The position numbers and the translations under genes are program-made. A stretch of DNA of 64,000 nt from the NCBI GenBank assembly GCA_026261815.1, contig JAMPIT010000230.1, positions 43,546,501 through 43,610,500 of the forward strand, in the 5' to 3' direction. Positions 1-13,500 of the stretch are shown here, piece by piece (the first letter of the stretch is position 1; each line of letters opens with the position of its first letter). The notes under the pieces are model-generated. The model ran no database searches. It was given only the letters and a program-made list of their open reading frames with translations, and had not been told where the DNA came from. The stretch comes from Monarcha castaneiventris obscurior (taxonomy: Eukaryota > Chordata > Aves > Passeriformes > Monarchidae).

Positions 1-2019
1 TAAAAAACGGGTAAAATGCATTCCTTTTAAAGACACTGCTATCAATAAAAGAAATTATACACTACCTTTCACTGTTTTGTTTTTAATGTAATAAACTTTG
101 TAGTGAACATTTGCCCATAGTAGGAAAAGATTCAGATTTATTTCCTCAAGCTGGTGATGTTCAAAGTGCTTTTTCTTCCTTTGCAGGGGTTTATTTGCAT
201 TTCCTTGCAGAATATTGTGTTTTATGATTGTGTTTAAGCTTCTCACTGTAGCTTTCATTGGAGATAGTACACTGTGTGGGCCCAAGTGAGCAGCTCAAAT
301 GTCATTGCCCTGTATTGCCTCATGTCACCATTAGAAATGCTGTTTCAACAAAGATCTGAGTCTGGTGTTTGTCCTTATGATCTGTCTAATGTTAACTATA
401 GCCTGTAAATTGTATTCAGTCTTGTTCTTTGAAAATACTAGATGGAAAGCAAGAATAAAATAATTGATAAGGGGACCTCCAAGTGCAAAGTTTTGTTTGT
501 TGCTAAGCTCATCAAATGGAAAAGAATTTTATGGAAGCTGACAGTTTCTACATGTTTACCTTCTGTTCTACAAAGGCACTTTTCACTTGAGTTCATCCAA
601 TGTAATTAAAGCAGAATAGGCTTTACATGTCTGCGTTAGCAGAAAAATCTGATTCAAAGTTACAGTTTTAACCACTTACTGGAAAGTTTGCATCTCTTTT
701 AGAGCTCTTAACTCAGGATTGTTTTATGCCATGCCATGGAAAGACTAATAAATCTGACAAATTTGAATGGGAGGAGGTTTTGCCAGGTGGCATACTACAT
801 TATCCAGGTACACCTGAGTATAAGGGAAAACAGCTTGTGATACTTGTTTCTTTAGTACCAGTTCTGTAGGATCTAATAGTCATTTCATTTGCACTCTTTT
901 AAAAAAGAATGGAGCATGTTCATGGAAATAGAAGTTGTTATACTTACAAATGTGCACTTGGAAACTGACATTTGATACTTTAAATAGTGAAAGATTTCCC
1001 AGACTTTGCTACTTTAGATACAGTAATTAAACCTTCCTTTTCGTGCTTCTTAAGCTGTATTTTTTGAAAACTTTGCATTTTAGGTTTGTGATTCCTTTCA
1101 AAGCACTGTTGTTCCTTTGACACAGGCTGTTTGTTTTCAACTGATAAGTGCTTGTCATCTCTAAGGCCATCTCTGTGTCTAATACAACAAAAGGGAGTAG
1201 TTATGCTCCTTTCTTCCATATGTTTCCAATTACCACGAACTGGGTGATTACATTAGCCGTAGTGAATAAATTGCTTTGGGCTTTATGCAGCTGAACAGCT
1301 GGAATTAGATGTCAGGGGTGTGTTGATCCTATATTTGAAAAGAATTTTACCTGTATCTGCCTCTCAATAATCCCTCAATGACTAGCTCAAAGCCTTTTTC
1401 AAAATGTTTTGGGTTTTTTTTTTAAATTGGAGTGTTGGATACTAGATGAACTTACAACCCTGAAGTGGCTAAAAAGCACAGTGTGTTGCTTTCTGTCCTG
1501 CTTCTTCTTAAAGCAAGCTTGCTTATGCTTATCAAAAATTGATTGCTATCTCTGGTGTCTGGAAATCTCCACCCCCAAAATGTGGATAGCTGTCTGTAGC
1601 TTTCCTGCATTTCGTGCCTCACAACTGAAGACATCGTGTGCACAACTGGAGAGATGAATCCTTACCTCCACTGACTTCTTGTCTCTGAACGGACCTGAGG
1701 CCTCAGTCTTGTTGCTTATTATTGCTCTTACACTGCTTATTCTGTTGCCTTACAAAGACATTTAATTCTCATCTTTTGCTTTGGATTTCAGTTTCAGGCC
1801 TGAGACTGAAAAGCAACACAATCTCTTGAAAAATTTAATTCATGTGGAATCCAGTGGCTTCGCTTCGCAAATGTCAAGTAGCAAAACAACAGATGATTGT
1901 GACTGAAACTGTAATAACCAAGGTTCATTCTGGGTGAAATGTGCTGGCTTTTATTAGGAAAACCTCTGAATACGGACACTTGTTTTTAATGTTATTTCTC
2001 TAAATGTCTCTTGCTGCAG
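1..2019 (+). other. AVL9: AVL9 intron (left part)
   Basis: AT-rich sequence upstream of the first recognisable AVL9 exon. It ends in a pyrimidine-rich stretch and the acceptor TTGCTGCAG at 2011-2019. I looked for the preceding AVL9 exon and found none, so the window opens inside an intron. The short open frames here (for example 1409-1657) have no recognisable product and no splice context. Confidence 0.6.
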
Positions 2020-5000
2020 GGGTACCTTTGTTTGCCATACATGGCGCTGCAGCAGCATCATCTCCTGTCGGATGTGACCGTCCGTGGCTTTGTTGCTGGA
2101 GCTACCAATATCCTGTTCCGTCAGCAGAAACACCTGAGTGATGCAATTGTGGAAGTATGGGTCTTTGCATCTGAGCTGGGGGGAGAGTGGGAGGAAGCTG
2201 AGGTTCCATTTTAAACATAGCTTTACAGTTTCACATGCATGCCTGAATTTTGAGTTCTTTCCATATGAAATAAATTCTCAGCTGCAGAAGTTTATTGAAT
2301 TTCTATGACTTGGGAGGACAGGGTTAGATTAGCTGTGCAAAACTATTGCCCATGGTTTTATATGTGTCCAATATTTTAATTTGCAGGGTACTTGTTAAAT
2401 TTTTTTGTGTTGGTGGTGTAATTTTATTTTTCATGTCATGGGCTTTTTCATGGCTTTGTAGTGAGGTCTTCAAAAATAAGTGCTCGCAGATGAGAATCAG
2501 ATGCAGGTACTGATTTGACTTCCTTCTGATTTAATCAAGAGGGTAAAAACACCGTATCTAAAACACCCACTGTGTCACTTCTAGCAAATAGACACAACTA
2601 TATAATCAGCATCTGGTCACCTAAGATGGTTCCATGTAGGTAATCAACTTAATAAATGGAGGTGATAATCAAAAAACACCATACTTCCCCTGCCAAACTT
2701 TCTGCCAAATCTTGTCAAATAAGCAGCTTTTACTGTGTGCCAGGGAAATGATCAAATTCTGGATATATCAAATATATCTGGCTTTCTGAGAACAGTCGGT
2801 TCATTGTTTCTTTGGCTATTTGTTTCTTTTTGGTATTTTGGGGGAGTGGGGGTTTAGATTTAGGTAGCAATATGTAGTAGTGTAAGTTTGTAGAAGCAGT
2901 TTCGTTTAGATAAATGTTTACCCTTGGAATTATTTCAGATAGAAGATGCTCATGTACAAATCCACGATCCAGAACTCCGTAAGATCCTGAACCCAACAAC
3001 TGCTGACCTGAGATTTTCAGATTACTTGGTGAAGCATGTAACTGAGAACAGAGATGATGTGTTCCTCGATGGCACTGGATGGGAAGGAGGAGATGAGTGG
3101 ATCAGGGCTCAGTTCAGTGCTTATCTTCATGCACTGCTTGCTGCTGTGCTGCAACCAGGTAGAACAGATACCTTGTCTAGGGGTGGAGATGAGGGTGGAC
3201 ATGGCATTTGCTCTGTTGCTGTCGATATGTGGTCTGTCAGTGGATCTTCCTCTGCCTAAAGTTTCATTTTAGGCTGCTTTTTCAGTTGTCTTTGTCTATC
3301 CTTGCTGTTTCTTGACAAGCTTGCCATTAATCCTTAGTTCACAGCCTTACAGACACTTTCTTATTAGACTGTCTTCTTGATTTAATTAAGTTTTCCTCAT
3401 AAGTAGGAGTACCTGAAACCTGTATATGATGAGGCTGTTACAAATCTGAGTGTCTTCTAGACTGTATTGCAACCTGAAGTTAATTTTGGGAAACTACTTG
3501 GATTCGAGGAGACATGAAATTAAGCATCTGTCTTCAGGAAGATTTGCTAGACTGTTGCAGCTCTTTTCCTTTCTTGCCATGGTCCTAAGTAGGGATTCAC
3601 ATAAGTGAAAAGTGTCACATACAGGCTTTATAAGCTTTTTTTTCCTGGAGCTCAACATTTTTTGCTTTAGCTCAGAAGGAGTTCTCTATGTTCCAACTTT
3701 TTGTCTGAGTATAAATAAAAGAATCCGTGGTTTTTATTTGTGGGAAATGTTTAGTTTTCCCTGCACTCACCCTGTTAACTTCATTCTCATCATGATTTTT
3801 CTTTATTCACACTGATTCAATTCAGATTTTGTTTTGTGGTATTTGTGAGAAAACATGGAATTGAGAACCTGATTTTAAGGTCTGGAAGATGCCAAGTTCT
3901 TGGTCTGACAAAATTAATATTTTAAGAGGATTATCAGAGTGATATGAAATATCAAGGGTTTCTGGGAACTCATACTACTTCACTGGCTGGCTGTTAAATT
4001 ATTTCCTATACTCTTCAGTGTTGTAAAGGGGCTGTTGTTATGATAAGTTTATTCCACAGTATTTCCTACTGCAATTTTGGAGTGGGTTTGGGAGTTACTA
4101 AGATTGAATGAGTAATAACAGTACAGCAAAGCCCAGTGTATCTGACCAAAACCAATGAAAATGGTGTTTTTGTTCTTGGTTGCTATGTGGCCATTCTCTT
4201 TCCTTTCCTGTCATTGCCCAGAGAAAAAGACAAGAGACACATGTTTGGTTGATTTTTTTTCTCCCAGTTGAGCTCTTAGAGCTTTATAAATGAACTAAAA
4301 TAAGAAAAAGGGTTTTTAGCTTTTTTTCCCCCTCTTGTCCTGGTGTTGTATATTTTTGACACTTAAAAATAAACCATTTTTGAAGTACCCAGGTTTTAGT
4401 ACTGGTGTTCTAATTGTTATTGACTTGATAAGAGCCTGGAAAAATGAAATTTTTCTTTACAAGAAAAAAAGTAATTTATCTTGTAATCATTACATCTCTA
4501 ATGAATTTCTGCAAATTCTCGTCTTTATTTTAATTTGTCAGACAATGAAAAGATTTTGTCAGACTTTGGGACAGCATTTGTAACAGCCTGGAAAAATACC
4601 CACAACTACAGAGTATGGAATAGCAACAAGCATCCAGCTCTTGCAGAGGTGAATTCTAGGTAAGGAAACTTTTTAGTATTTACTCTATTTCTGGACAGTG
4701 GTCTTCTGCAGAAAAACATATCCAGAGTCAGGAGAAGTGAAACTTGTTCAAGTTGATTGTCAGCTGTCCCCAGCTACAGAAAGTTTGTCATTCCTCAGGA
4801 ACTGTCCTCAGATGGTTCTCCTTTTTATTAATTACTTCCAAGTGTACAGAGAGTAGCTGTGTCCAAGGTTGTCACTGGTGGGTATAGAGGAGATGGCACT
4901 TTCCATGCCTTAATTCTACCTCCCCGGATGGGGGAGATTTTTTAGAGTCTTTGCCAGGAGTCCAAGAGACAAACAGGACCTTCAGCATTCTCTGCTTTCA

Positions 5001-8000
5001 GATAGTTGTTTATTAAGTCTTATCAGAGAAATAGAGTCACTAATGTGACCCAGACACAGCACAAAGCAGAGAATGCAAGAGAAAGCCAAATTATCAAGAT
5101 CACACAGCCTTTTTAAAGGTAAATCACCCAATGAAAACTTAAAACGAAAGCTATTTTCACTTTTCCACCGATGTTCAGTAACTCACTTTGTCACGTAGAC
5201 AGGAACTGTGGAATTCTTTATCCACCACACACTACTTCTTTATCACCTCACACTACTTCTACTGCAGAATATGGAGTTATAGAAGAAGAAGAAGGTCTGG
5301 AGAACAACAACAATCCTCCATTTTGAAGTTTTTACTTTTTATCTATTTACTATATTAACAAACCCAAAAACTCCAAATTTTTCACCCTGTGACAATCTTA
5401 CATAATATTCTATCACCTAGTTCACACCAGTGTAGATTCTAATTCTTCCCAGAGGGTAGGCAATTTTCTCCATGGACAAAGGTCAGAAACAGTGTTGTCC
5501 AGGGGGGTAGAACCCTTCATAACAGGCAGAGAAATATTCTCTGCACTCTGGATTCCCACAAGGAGAGCTGGCTGTTTTGTGTGTAGTTTCACTGAAAGAT
5601 TCAACAGTGCCTGGCTTGGTACCACTGTTGGCTGTGCATGTGTTTTGTTTAGTGTTACATGAGCATTTGTTTAGTTTTGTTTATTATTGCTGTGCTGCAG
5701 GGAGTTTTGTTTGCTTTTACTTTGTCAGTTGCTGTAGTCTGAAAAAGGTTTTTCCTTAGACCTACAAATCTCTTTTGCTCTACTTAGGAGATGTTTTTTA
5801 TTTGCTCTCTGTTGCTGGAATGGGGTGCTTTTGACTTAGTGTGAAAAGGTTGTTAATATCTCGTCTGTAAATAGAAGTCATCTTACAGGTAGTTCATGAG
5901 AAATCTATTGCTGAATAGCCACTGCAACCCAGACTTCTGTGAAGTGGTAGAGCAGTACATCTGCAAAATATTAATTTTTTTTTTTTTGTAAAGCACAGAG
6001 GGGAGTAAAGCTAATAATTACATGATACTGGTTCATCATGAAAAAGAAATTAATGTTTTCTTGGGTTTTTCCTCCTCTTCTAGCCATCCATTCCAGGGAC
6101 AGTACTCTGTATCAGATGTTAAGTTAAGATTGTCACAGTAAGTACATAGTACCTTGATTTTTATTTTTTAAAAGTGTGATCAAATATCAATAACTGTATA
6201 ACTGTTGCTATCATGAACTAGACAAGATAATATTCTAATTGGCCATCTTCTTGAACCTATAATCAATGTTCTCTCAAAACATCACCACATATAGAGATGG
6301 AACATTTGCCTGGAATAAATAATAATTTTTAAAAAAAGACTAATGCACTATTTTGTGTTGGACTTTACATAATAGAGCCTTGATATTTTTGCATTGCAAT
6401 TATAAGGCTTTTGTACATGTATTTTTAATTTGTCAGCTAAAGCTGTTCAAACTTCCATCAGTGATTTGACTTTAGGTCTCACTATTCGGAGACAACAGCT
6501 TTTTTTCTCTTTCTAATTAGCTGTTTTTTAACAATGCTAATACAGCATTGTTCTAAAACTCGAAGTTCACTGTATGCATACTGAGATGTGGTTCAGTTCC
6601 TTCAATTTACAAGTTACAATGAGTTTTTCGTAGTTTCTTATTGAGCCAGACTCAGCTGAACTGTAAATTGATCTCAACTGCTGCCTTTAGAATTCAAGTC
6701 TAAAATCCAGTGGTGCTTGTTTTTTCCATAGCTGTTCCAAAGCCAGAATTCAGCCCGGGGTTTATGCACCAGGCAAAAAGGATTCTTTTCTCACTTAGCT
6801 GTGCTGACCATAAAACAACAGTGTCTCTCTCTCTCTCTTATTAATGGATATCTTTCTACAAAGACTTAATTTGGAAGCTCTGGAGGTGTCTGTGATGTTG
6901 TCCTGTTTTTGTCCCCTTGTGTGAAAGGGGAGTTACTAACTCATCTGGGCAGTGGGAGATCAGTGCAAAAGGACCAGTAGTTCTTAGTGTGCTTCAAATA
7001 ACGTGTATTTTTACAACAGTGCCTTTATTCTGCACGTGGGACTTTGATACCAGATGCTCATCAAAATTACTTGGCTTTGCAAACTGAGCCTAAACTTGGT
7101 TTTGGTGTATTCTGTTTTTTCTGCTTTTTCCATCTACACTGAAGATTTTTGCAAGTGGGAAAAGAATGTCTCATGATGTGTTGTTGAGTTTCACATTAAT
7201 GGGTTTTCAAAGCCTGAAATGTGGACTTGAAAGTTAAAATTTAAAATTAAATGAGATTATTTTCAAGTGATTCTACTTTTCTAGTAGAACTGATTGCTTT
7301 TGTGCTTTTCTTTCAAAATGATGATAATGTCTGTCATTTTCTTGCATTTCTTTAACAAAAGCATGAGTGTAAACTGTCCTTGATCAAAAAGTTAATCTTA
7401 GACAAAGATACAAAGTAAACTCTATTTAGAAAAAAAAAGGACTGATCAGTTACACTTGCTGTTCTGTTTAAAGGTTATGTATTGGAGCTAAGAATTCCCA
7501 AAACCACTGCAAATCTGACTTTGTAATTTAGATCATAAATTCATTTTGGTAAACGTTTAGGAGAGATTGATGGAGCATTGGGATGGGCTGCCCAGGGAGG
7601 TGGTGGAGTCCCCATCCTTGGAGGTGTTTAAGGAATGGCTGGACATGGCCCTCAGTGCCATGGTTTGGTTGACAGGATGGTGTTCAGCTATGGGTTGGAT
7701 TCAATCTCAAAGGTCTTTTCCAACCTGATGGAGTTTGTGAAAGGTTTAAAGTGTGCTGTATAAGAATGAACTATTGGATGTTTTGATTTCCTGTCCTGCT
7801 GGCATCTGTTCATCCCCTGAGAAGCTTGCCTAACTGATCTCTGTGGATGAGTGCAGGAATTGGGCTTGACCATATATATGAACTATATATATGTACCCTC
7901 TGTAAATCTGTGTGTAATGATACATACTTTAACTAGTTTATTTACACCTGGGAGTGTAAGAATAAGAAGTCAGTCAACTAACAGTCTTCAGTATCTCTCT

Positions 8001-9042
8001 CTTTCAGCTCAGTGCAAAACAGTGAACGTGGAAAGAAGATTGGAAATGTGATGGTTTCTACCAGCAGGAATGTGGTGCAAACGGGAAAAGCTGTAGGTAA
8101 GAAATCTATTTAAAATCAGTTTACATCTGAGCCAGATCTTTTTTGAAGAAGCATCTCATTTCTCAGTTGTATTTTGTTTTTGTCCAAGTGTACTTTATAA
8201 CATGCACAAATCAGAGCAACATTTGGAAGGGTAAAGCTGCTGATTGAGGCCCCATATATTGTGTAATAGCAGAAAGAGAAGCAGCTAGACAAAGAAATTA
8301 GTGTACATTCCTTTTCCAGTGTGGCCTGGAGATAAATATGGGAAGAGAGATGTTCAGGTAAGAGATCCCATGTAATCTGGTAAATACTTTGACCATACCA
8401 CCATCTGCATTGAGTTATTCTCAATTTTGTTTTCACTTTGACTGAAACTATCCAAAGCTGGTTGAGATCAGAAAAAGTCCTTGTGTCAGTTTCTGCAGAT
8501 TTTGCAGCAGTCTGTAATTTTCTGGGAAAGCACTTGTTACACTTGAACAGGGGCATCATCACCTTGTCATCTTGCAGTGTGAGATAATGGGAGTTCACCC
8601 GTTGAAGGGTCTGATGCTTATGTGGCAGTAGCTGTGCCAAAAATTGTTTAACTTTCTCTTTTATTCCACTGGAGTCTGTCTTTTCTTTTTGCTGTGGTGC
8701 ACTCTGGCCAGGAGTGCCTTTCTGCCCAGAGTCTACCAAGCCTTCCCAGCCAAAGGACATCATAGGCCATTTCTGCTGAGCTACTGTATTCAAGTTCTTT
8801 GAATATTTTCTGGCATAGACTCTGGAATTGGATTTTAAATCCCAAATTGGACAACTGATTGAGTAATTTTAAAATTTTTTAAAAAATATTTCTTTGTAGC
8901 AACTCAGTAAAGATAACACTTTTACTGCTGGTCTTTTTGTATTGCAGGTCAGTCTGTTGGAGGAGCCTTCACAAGTGCAAAATCAGCTATGTCATCCTGG
9001 TTCTCCACTTTCACACAGTCAACCCAAAGCCTTGGGGACTAA
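2020..9042 (+). CDS. AVL9: AVL9, C-terminal six exons
   Basis: Late secretory pathway protein AVL9 homologue, a DENN-module family protein linked in yeast and animals to post-Golgi traffic and cell migration. Coding exons: 2020-2154, 2939-3158, 4542-4659, 6084-6137, 8008-8096, 8948-9042. All junctions are GT-AG, the phases join correctly, and the sum is 711 nt (236 codons plus TAA at 9040-9042). Landmarks I recognise are [20 protein letters not shown] and [16 protein letters not shown] in the first exon, [19 protein letters not shown] in the second, [20 protein letters not shown] in the third, and [12 protein letters not shown] followed by a Ser/Thr-rich tail ending QSTQSLGD. The fourth exon is only 54 nt. 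The first exon here starts in phase 0 with GGG directly after the acceptor, so the N-terminal part (DENN region) must lie left of the window. Identity rests on remembered family sequence and is secure. Confidence 0.93.
4870..5394 (-). mobile_element. ERVL-like solo LTR in AVL9 intron
   Basis: A 525-bp block bounded by TGTCAC on the left and GTGACA on the right, the short terminal inverted repeat expected of an LTR. Read on the minus strand it begins TGTCACAGGGTGAAAA, has an A/T-rich TATA-like region near 5110, an AATAAA at 5009-5014, and a GC-rich region near its end (4921-4932, CCCCGGATGGGG). No internal retroviral genes adjoin it, so it looks like a solo LTR, inserted antisense to AVL9 between its third and fourth exons in this window. 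The flanking pentamers (AAGGT and ATCTT) do not match, so no target duplication is visible. Assignment to ERVL rests only on the remembered look of the termini. Confidence 0.55.
7565..7735 (+). mobile_element. CR1 LINE fragment
   Basis: Degenerate 3'-terminal CR1 sequence in forward orientation inside an AVL9 intron. It shows the typical run 'gggctgcccagggaggtggt', 'gtttaaggaatggctggaca' and 'aaggtcttttccaacct'. It is heavily 5'-truncated, as most avian CR1 copies are. It carries no coding capacity. Confidence 0.85.
8116..8793 (-). other. Unexplained long antisense open frame in AVL9 intron
   Basis: A stop-free minus-strand frame of 225 codons between the last two AVL9 exons, ending TGA at 8116-8118. 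It opens at a TTG, not an ATG; an internal ATG pair lies about 11 codons in. The predicted product is rich in Lys/Gln and Ser, with a block [17 protein letters not shown] and scattered cysteines. I do not recognise a family. There is no polyA tail, flanking duplication or promoter signal. It may be chance, an old retrocopy fragment or a lineage-specific exon. Confidence 0.25.
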
Positions 9043-10500
9043 ATGCTGGTTTGGCAGGATGCTGCTGGCTATTTCAGGTGCAATCTTTCTCTGAGCTGTA
9101 AAAAGACCACTCCAAAATGTAGGAGTGGAGATTACCCAGGACCAAAATATGGTATATGTTGCTTGCAAGCAGATGTGGAATGTTATTATTCACTTTCCCT
9201 AGAAGTAGAGAAGAATGGTGTCACCATACAATGGGATGGCATTTGCAGTATATTGGTTATATTTAAAATGACTACTTCTCTTTAAAACTGAGCCTTTATA
9301 AAGACATTAGCAAACGGGGCTTGTTGCAAGCCAAATGTGTTTGACTTTAGATTTGTACATTTTCTTGGATGTTGAAGATATTTATGTAAAGTAGTTCTAT
9401 TTTTCAATCCAGATAGCCGAATGTTTGTGAATTCTTGTTAGAAATAAGCAGAATATAAATAATAATTCTTCTTTTAGGTTGGATTTGAGAGAATCTCTGG
9501 AACCCTTAAAGGGTGGAACTTTCATGCTTTTACCTGCAAATTAAAATCAACAAGGTGCAGAGTAAGACTGGGGCTGACAAGGGGGTTTTTTCCCCTCTAT
9601 CCTCTGTATCCATGTAGAGTTCTTTGAATTAATCTGTCTCTAGCTCTCTTTGTGTCTCCAAACCTGTGTGACAGTTGCAAAATCAGTAGTTTTTTTCAAG
9701 TTATGCAGTAGACCTTCATACCTTTGCATATATTTTGGCTGAGTTTTTCCCCTGGGACGTGAATGGGATTCCTGTTGGAGAGATCTCTTCAGGGAAAATA
9801 TTGCAAAGCATTTCTCCCAAATTGGGATTGGATCATAGACAGTTTTGTGAGGTCTTGCTCTATTAGGATGTAATTACAACATTAATGTAGTTGCATACAT
9901 ATGAATATGAAGTACTAAACCCACCCAAAACTAGCACAGTAGCAAACTCTGCGTGTTTTGGGGGCTTTTTCCCCAGTAAAGTTATGAGGACTCTTCCAAA
10001 TGAAAATCAGCTGCGTGGATTTTCTGTGTCGACTCAGGGAATGTGCTGTTTGGGTAATTGCTTTCTTCATAAGGAAAGTAACACTAGAATTGAGGGTAAC
10101 TAGAACAGCTCAGTTTGTATCCTTGTGTGAAGAAATGTAATAGTTTATTTGAAAAGATGTGGCATAATGCTGTATTTCCTATGTAACACGCATGTGGTGT
10201 CTTCTGTATGCAAGCGTATTGCACTTCCCACATTTCTTGATTGCAAGGGAGATTATTTCCTGTTTTCTTGCAATGTGCGTGCCTCTATATGCCTTCTGAC
10301 ATCCCCACATGTTGCTCTTAACATTTTCTACATTACATTATCAAGTGTTCCAACTTTTGTGTATCAAAAGGCTCTTAGTTTATTGCCTCATCAGTATCTG
10401 TCAGCATTTTGCCATGTTCTTTTCTGGGGCCAAGATTTGTAGTCATGGTTATTTTTCCTATTCCTCAAATAAAATGGAGCAGCTGTACAAGAGATAAACA
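9043..10500 (+). other. AVL9: Probable AVL9 3' untranslated region
   Basis: AT-rich non-coding sequence directly after the AVL9 stop. Candidate polyadenylation signals are ATTAAA at 9540-9545 and AATAAA at 10468-10473. Further AATAAA motifs occur downstream (for example near 11692), so the true end cannot be fixed without transcript data. Confidence 0.45.
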
Positions 10501-13500
10501 AGAAGGCTTGAATGTTTTTAAGAAATTATGTTTTAATTCCTTGTGTGCATTTATAAAGCTAATAGCAAAGTCACACTTGTGTCACATTGTCACTGTCCAG
10601 CAACTTGGTTGTCAGGTTTTTTGCTTCAGTGATTTGAAAACTTGGAATCTGGTTTAAAGCCTTCTTTTAATTTTTTTTTTTCCAGGACAGACTAGATAGA
10701 ATGACTGTGGAAAACTTGAAAGTAAACAGCTAGTTTGAATAGTTTGATTTGAGAAGGGCAAAAAGGCCCCTAAAGCTCTACTAATTTATTGCTTCTGACA
10801 CGCAAGTAAGATGTATCTATCAAACTGCAGCTATTGCTCCTGGTCTCTGTGTGTCTTTGTATATCTCCTAAAACTTCTGCTGCTCTTTTCTGTTTTATTC
10901 CACCACTCTGTAATAGACATTTATATCTTTTCAAAGACTAGGTATTACTTTATATGCAGTGAAGTAAGACTAGAGCTGTTTATTCATGTGTCTAGAGCTT
11001 TTTGATTCAGCATGCAGATAAGAAAATAACCCAAAATAATCACTTGCTTTTGTGAAATGACTAACGTATTATCTGCTGTCTGGGATTTAAGTGGTCAGGG
11101 TCCATGCTGTAATAAAGACTGAAGAAAGATCCATAAGGGATTTAAGCACCTATAAAAGTAACTTCAGCAACTTAAGGCTTACCTAGGTAGATGTAGGCTT
11201 AGGAGCTCACAGTGGTGAGTTCTAGAAGCCAGGCAAGTGGTTGGTATTTATGTGTACAAGCTGTAGAAGCAGGACCTTCAAGGATCCCTTTTCAATATCC
11301 TTGTCTTTGTCACCTCCTCACCTGAGTTTTCTCTGTGGAATTCTCAAATGCTCCAAATTTATATGGCAGATTTATTAGTTCTCGGCATTCCCCTTATTCC
11401 CACAGATTCCTTCAGTGGCCTAGGGGTTTTAGAAAGCTGACCTTTGTGTGTTTGTTTGTTTGTTTTCTGGTGGATTAATCTGAGGAAAGACAGAATGAGG
11501 TGCCCTCATCAGCTGCTTGTTGTTTTGTACAGTGAGTCTGTTGCAATACTTCACAATTTTTCTCTTATGGGCAAGAAAAGACCAGACAGATCTTTCTCTG
11601 CAGCCTTTTTCTCACTGTCCCAGCTGTCTCTGTTGTGGAACCAAACCTACAACCTGATTAAGAGTATTTTCCTTTCTTTACAAATGACAGAATAAAGAAT
11701 TTACATTACTTTTCAGTCTTTTTAAGAACTGGCACTCTGCTAGCAAGTTGGACTCAGATTTAAACAGTGATTAAGACTCAAGGAGAGTGGGTGGAGATGA
11801 AGTGATCTTCATAATTGGTTGTCTTCATTAACATCTACGTTTGCTCTCCAACATTTGCTTAAGCTTACTTTTGGGTTGTAGGAAGGCATGCAGCCACTGA
11901 GGTTCCTCTAAGCTCACGTAGTTCTCTTCTTAATTTAATGCTTGTAACCTCTTTAGTTAAATCCAATGCAAATGCAAGTTATTTTCCTCTCCTCTGTTTC
12001 AAAATTTCCAGTGCAGGCATTATTAATTATTCAGAAAGATTTAGGCAGTCGGCTTCCATTTCAAAAGCCCTGACATCCATTTCTGCACCATAAGAAACGA
12101 GGGGTCCTAAGTGAATTGGTGATAGTGCCTCTAACCAGTCAGCTGTGAAGGCATTGTTACAGCTCTGCCCTGATTTCATGTTGCAAAGGTGTTTCTGGCT
12201 GTCAGCATGCAGCACACACTGACTTACAGGTAACACAATAGCACACCTCTCAACTTTCTGTCATCACAGGCATCAACCTCAGCTTTTTGTGTGTGCCAGC
12301 ATTTGAGGAACTGCCTGTTGAGCAGAGATAGGAGATGTAAGTCCCCAAAACCCCACAAGACTTAAATATTGCTGACCTTATATTTCATTTGACTGAAGTG
12401 TTCAGCATCTTTCATTAGTCATTTTCATGTCATAACCTTAATTCCTGTACACATCTCACATCAGTTTCCTCAAATGTCACAATTTAATTAGAATTTTTAG
12501 GTCAGTGTTCTGGTGCATTGCACTTGTTTGACTTTGTACTTCTGTTTTAAGCACCTTTGTAATTAAATACAATATTTTGCTTAAATGAGCTTCTGATTTC
12601 CATACAAATTATTACTAAGCAGAGAAACTAATCTGGCAGTATTTAATTGTAAAAGTGAAGGTGTGAATGCAGTTTTTAAACATAGAAACTCTTGCTTGAT
12701 AATTGAACATGCAAGTAATGTATTTGATTTTTCTTGTGCTGCTTGAAAAATAAAATACATCCAGCCTGTTTAAAGTTCTGTCTGCTCAAAAAGCTGTATT
12801 ATTTTAATAAATTAATTCTACCAGAAGACACTTGCAGACATCTGGTTCTGATATTGGTAGCTGCTTGTAATTCACTGGCAGTCTTTCTGAAATTTGTCTT
12901 CCATTTAAACTGATTATGGATGCTGCTTTTTGCAAATTTATGACAAGAGAATCCTCTAGTGTGACTTTTTATTCCCTGTGGGGTGCTGCTTGTTGTGAAT
13001 TGATTGAAGTCCTCAGGAGGTCACAGACCTCTCTTACATCGATAAGGATTTCAAGTATAACTAAAATTTTGGTGTAGATTTAGCCTCAAAGTAAGTTGTA
13101 GTTTCTGTGGATTGTGACATCTGGTCAAAATCAAGATGCTGTGTTAATTAATTGCTGCACATCCAGTTCTCTGCCACAGTGAGCTGCTTTAAAACTTCGG
13201 AACTTCTGCAGCTGTTGCTGTACCTGTCTGAGAACAATTTGGTAAATGGGTGCTTCCAGAAGGAGGAAACCGACTGCCTTGGGTAACATTTAGATGTAAA
13301 TTAGACAAAGGTTTTGTCTAGAGAGTGGTTGCAATTCCCTAAAATTTGTTAAGGTTTTTCTGACTGTGTGCAAGTAGTTGTGCAAAGACACTGATAGATA
13401 AATTTACATTGTGTTTTTTTATGCACTGCAATTTCACTTTCTTGCAGGTGTTTGGTTTCATTAAAAAGGGCAACATGGAGAGTATTCATTAAAGGGAGAA

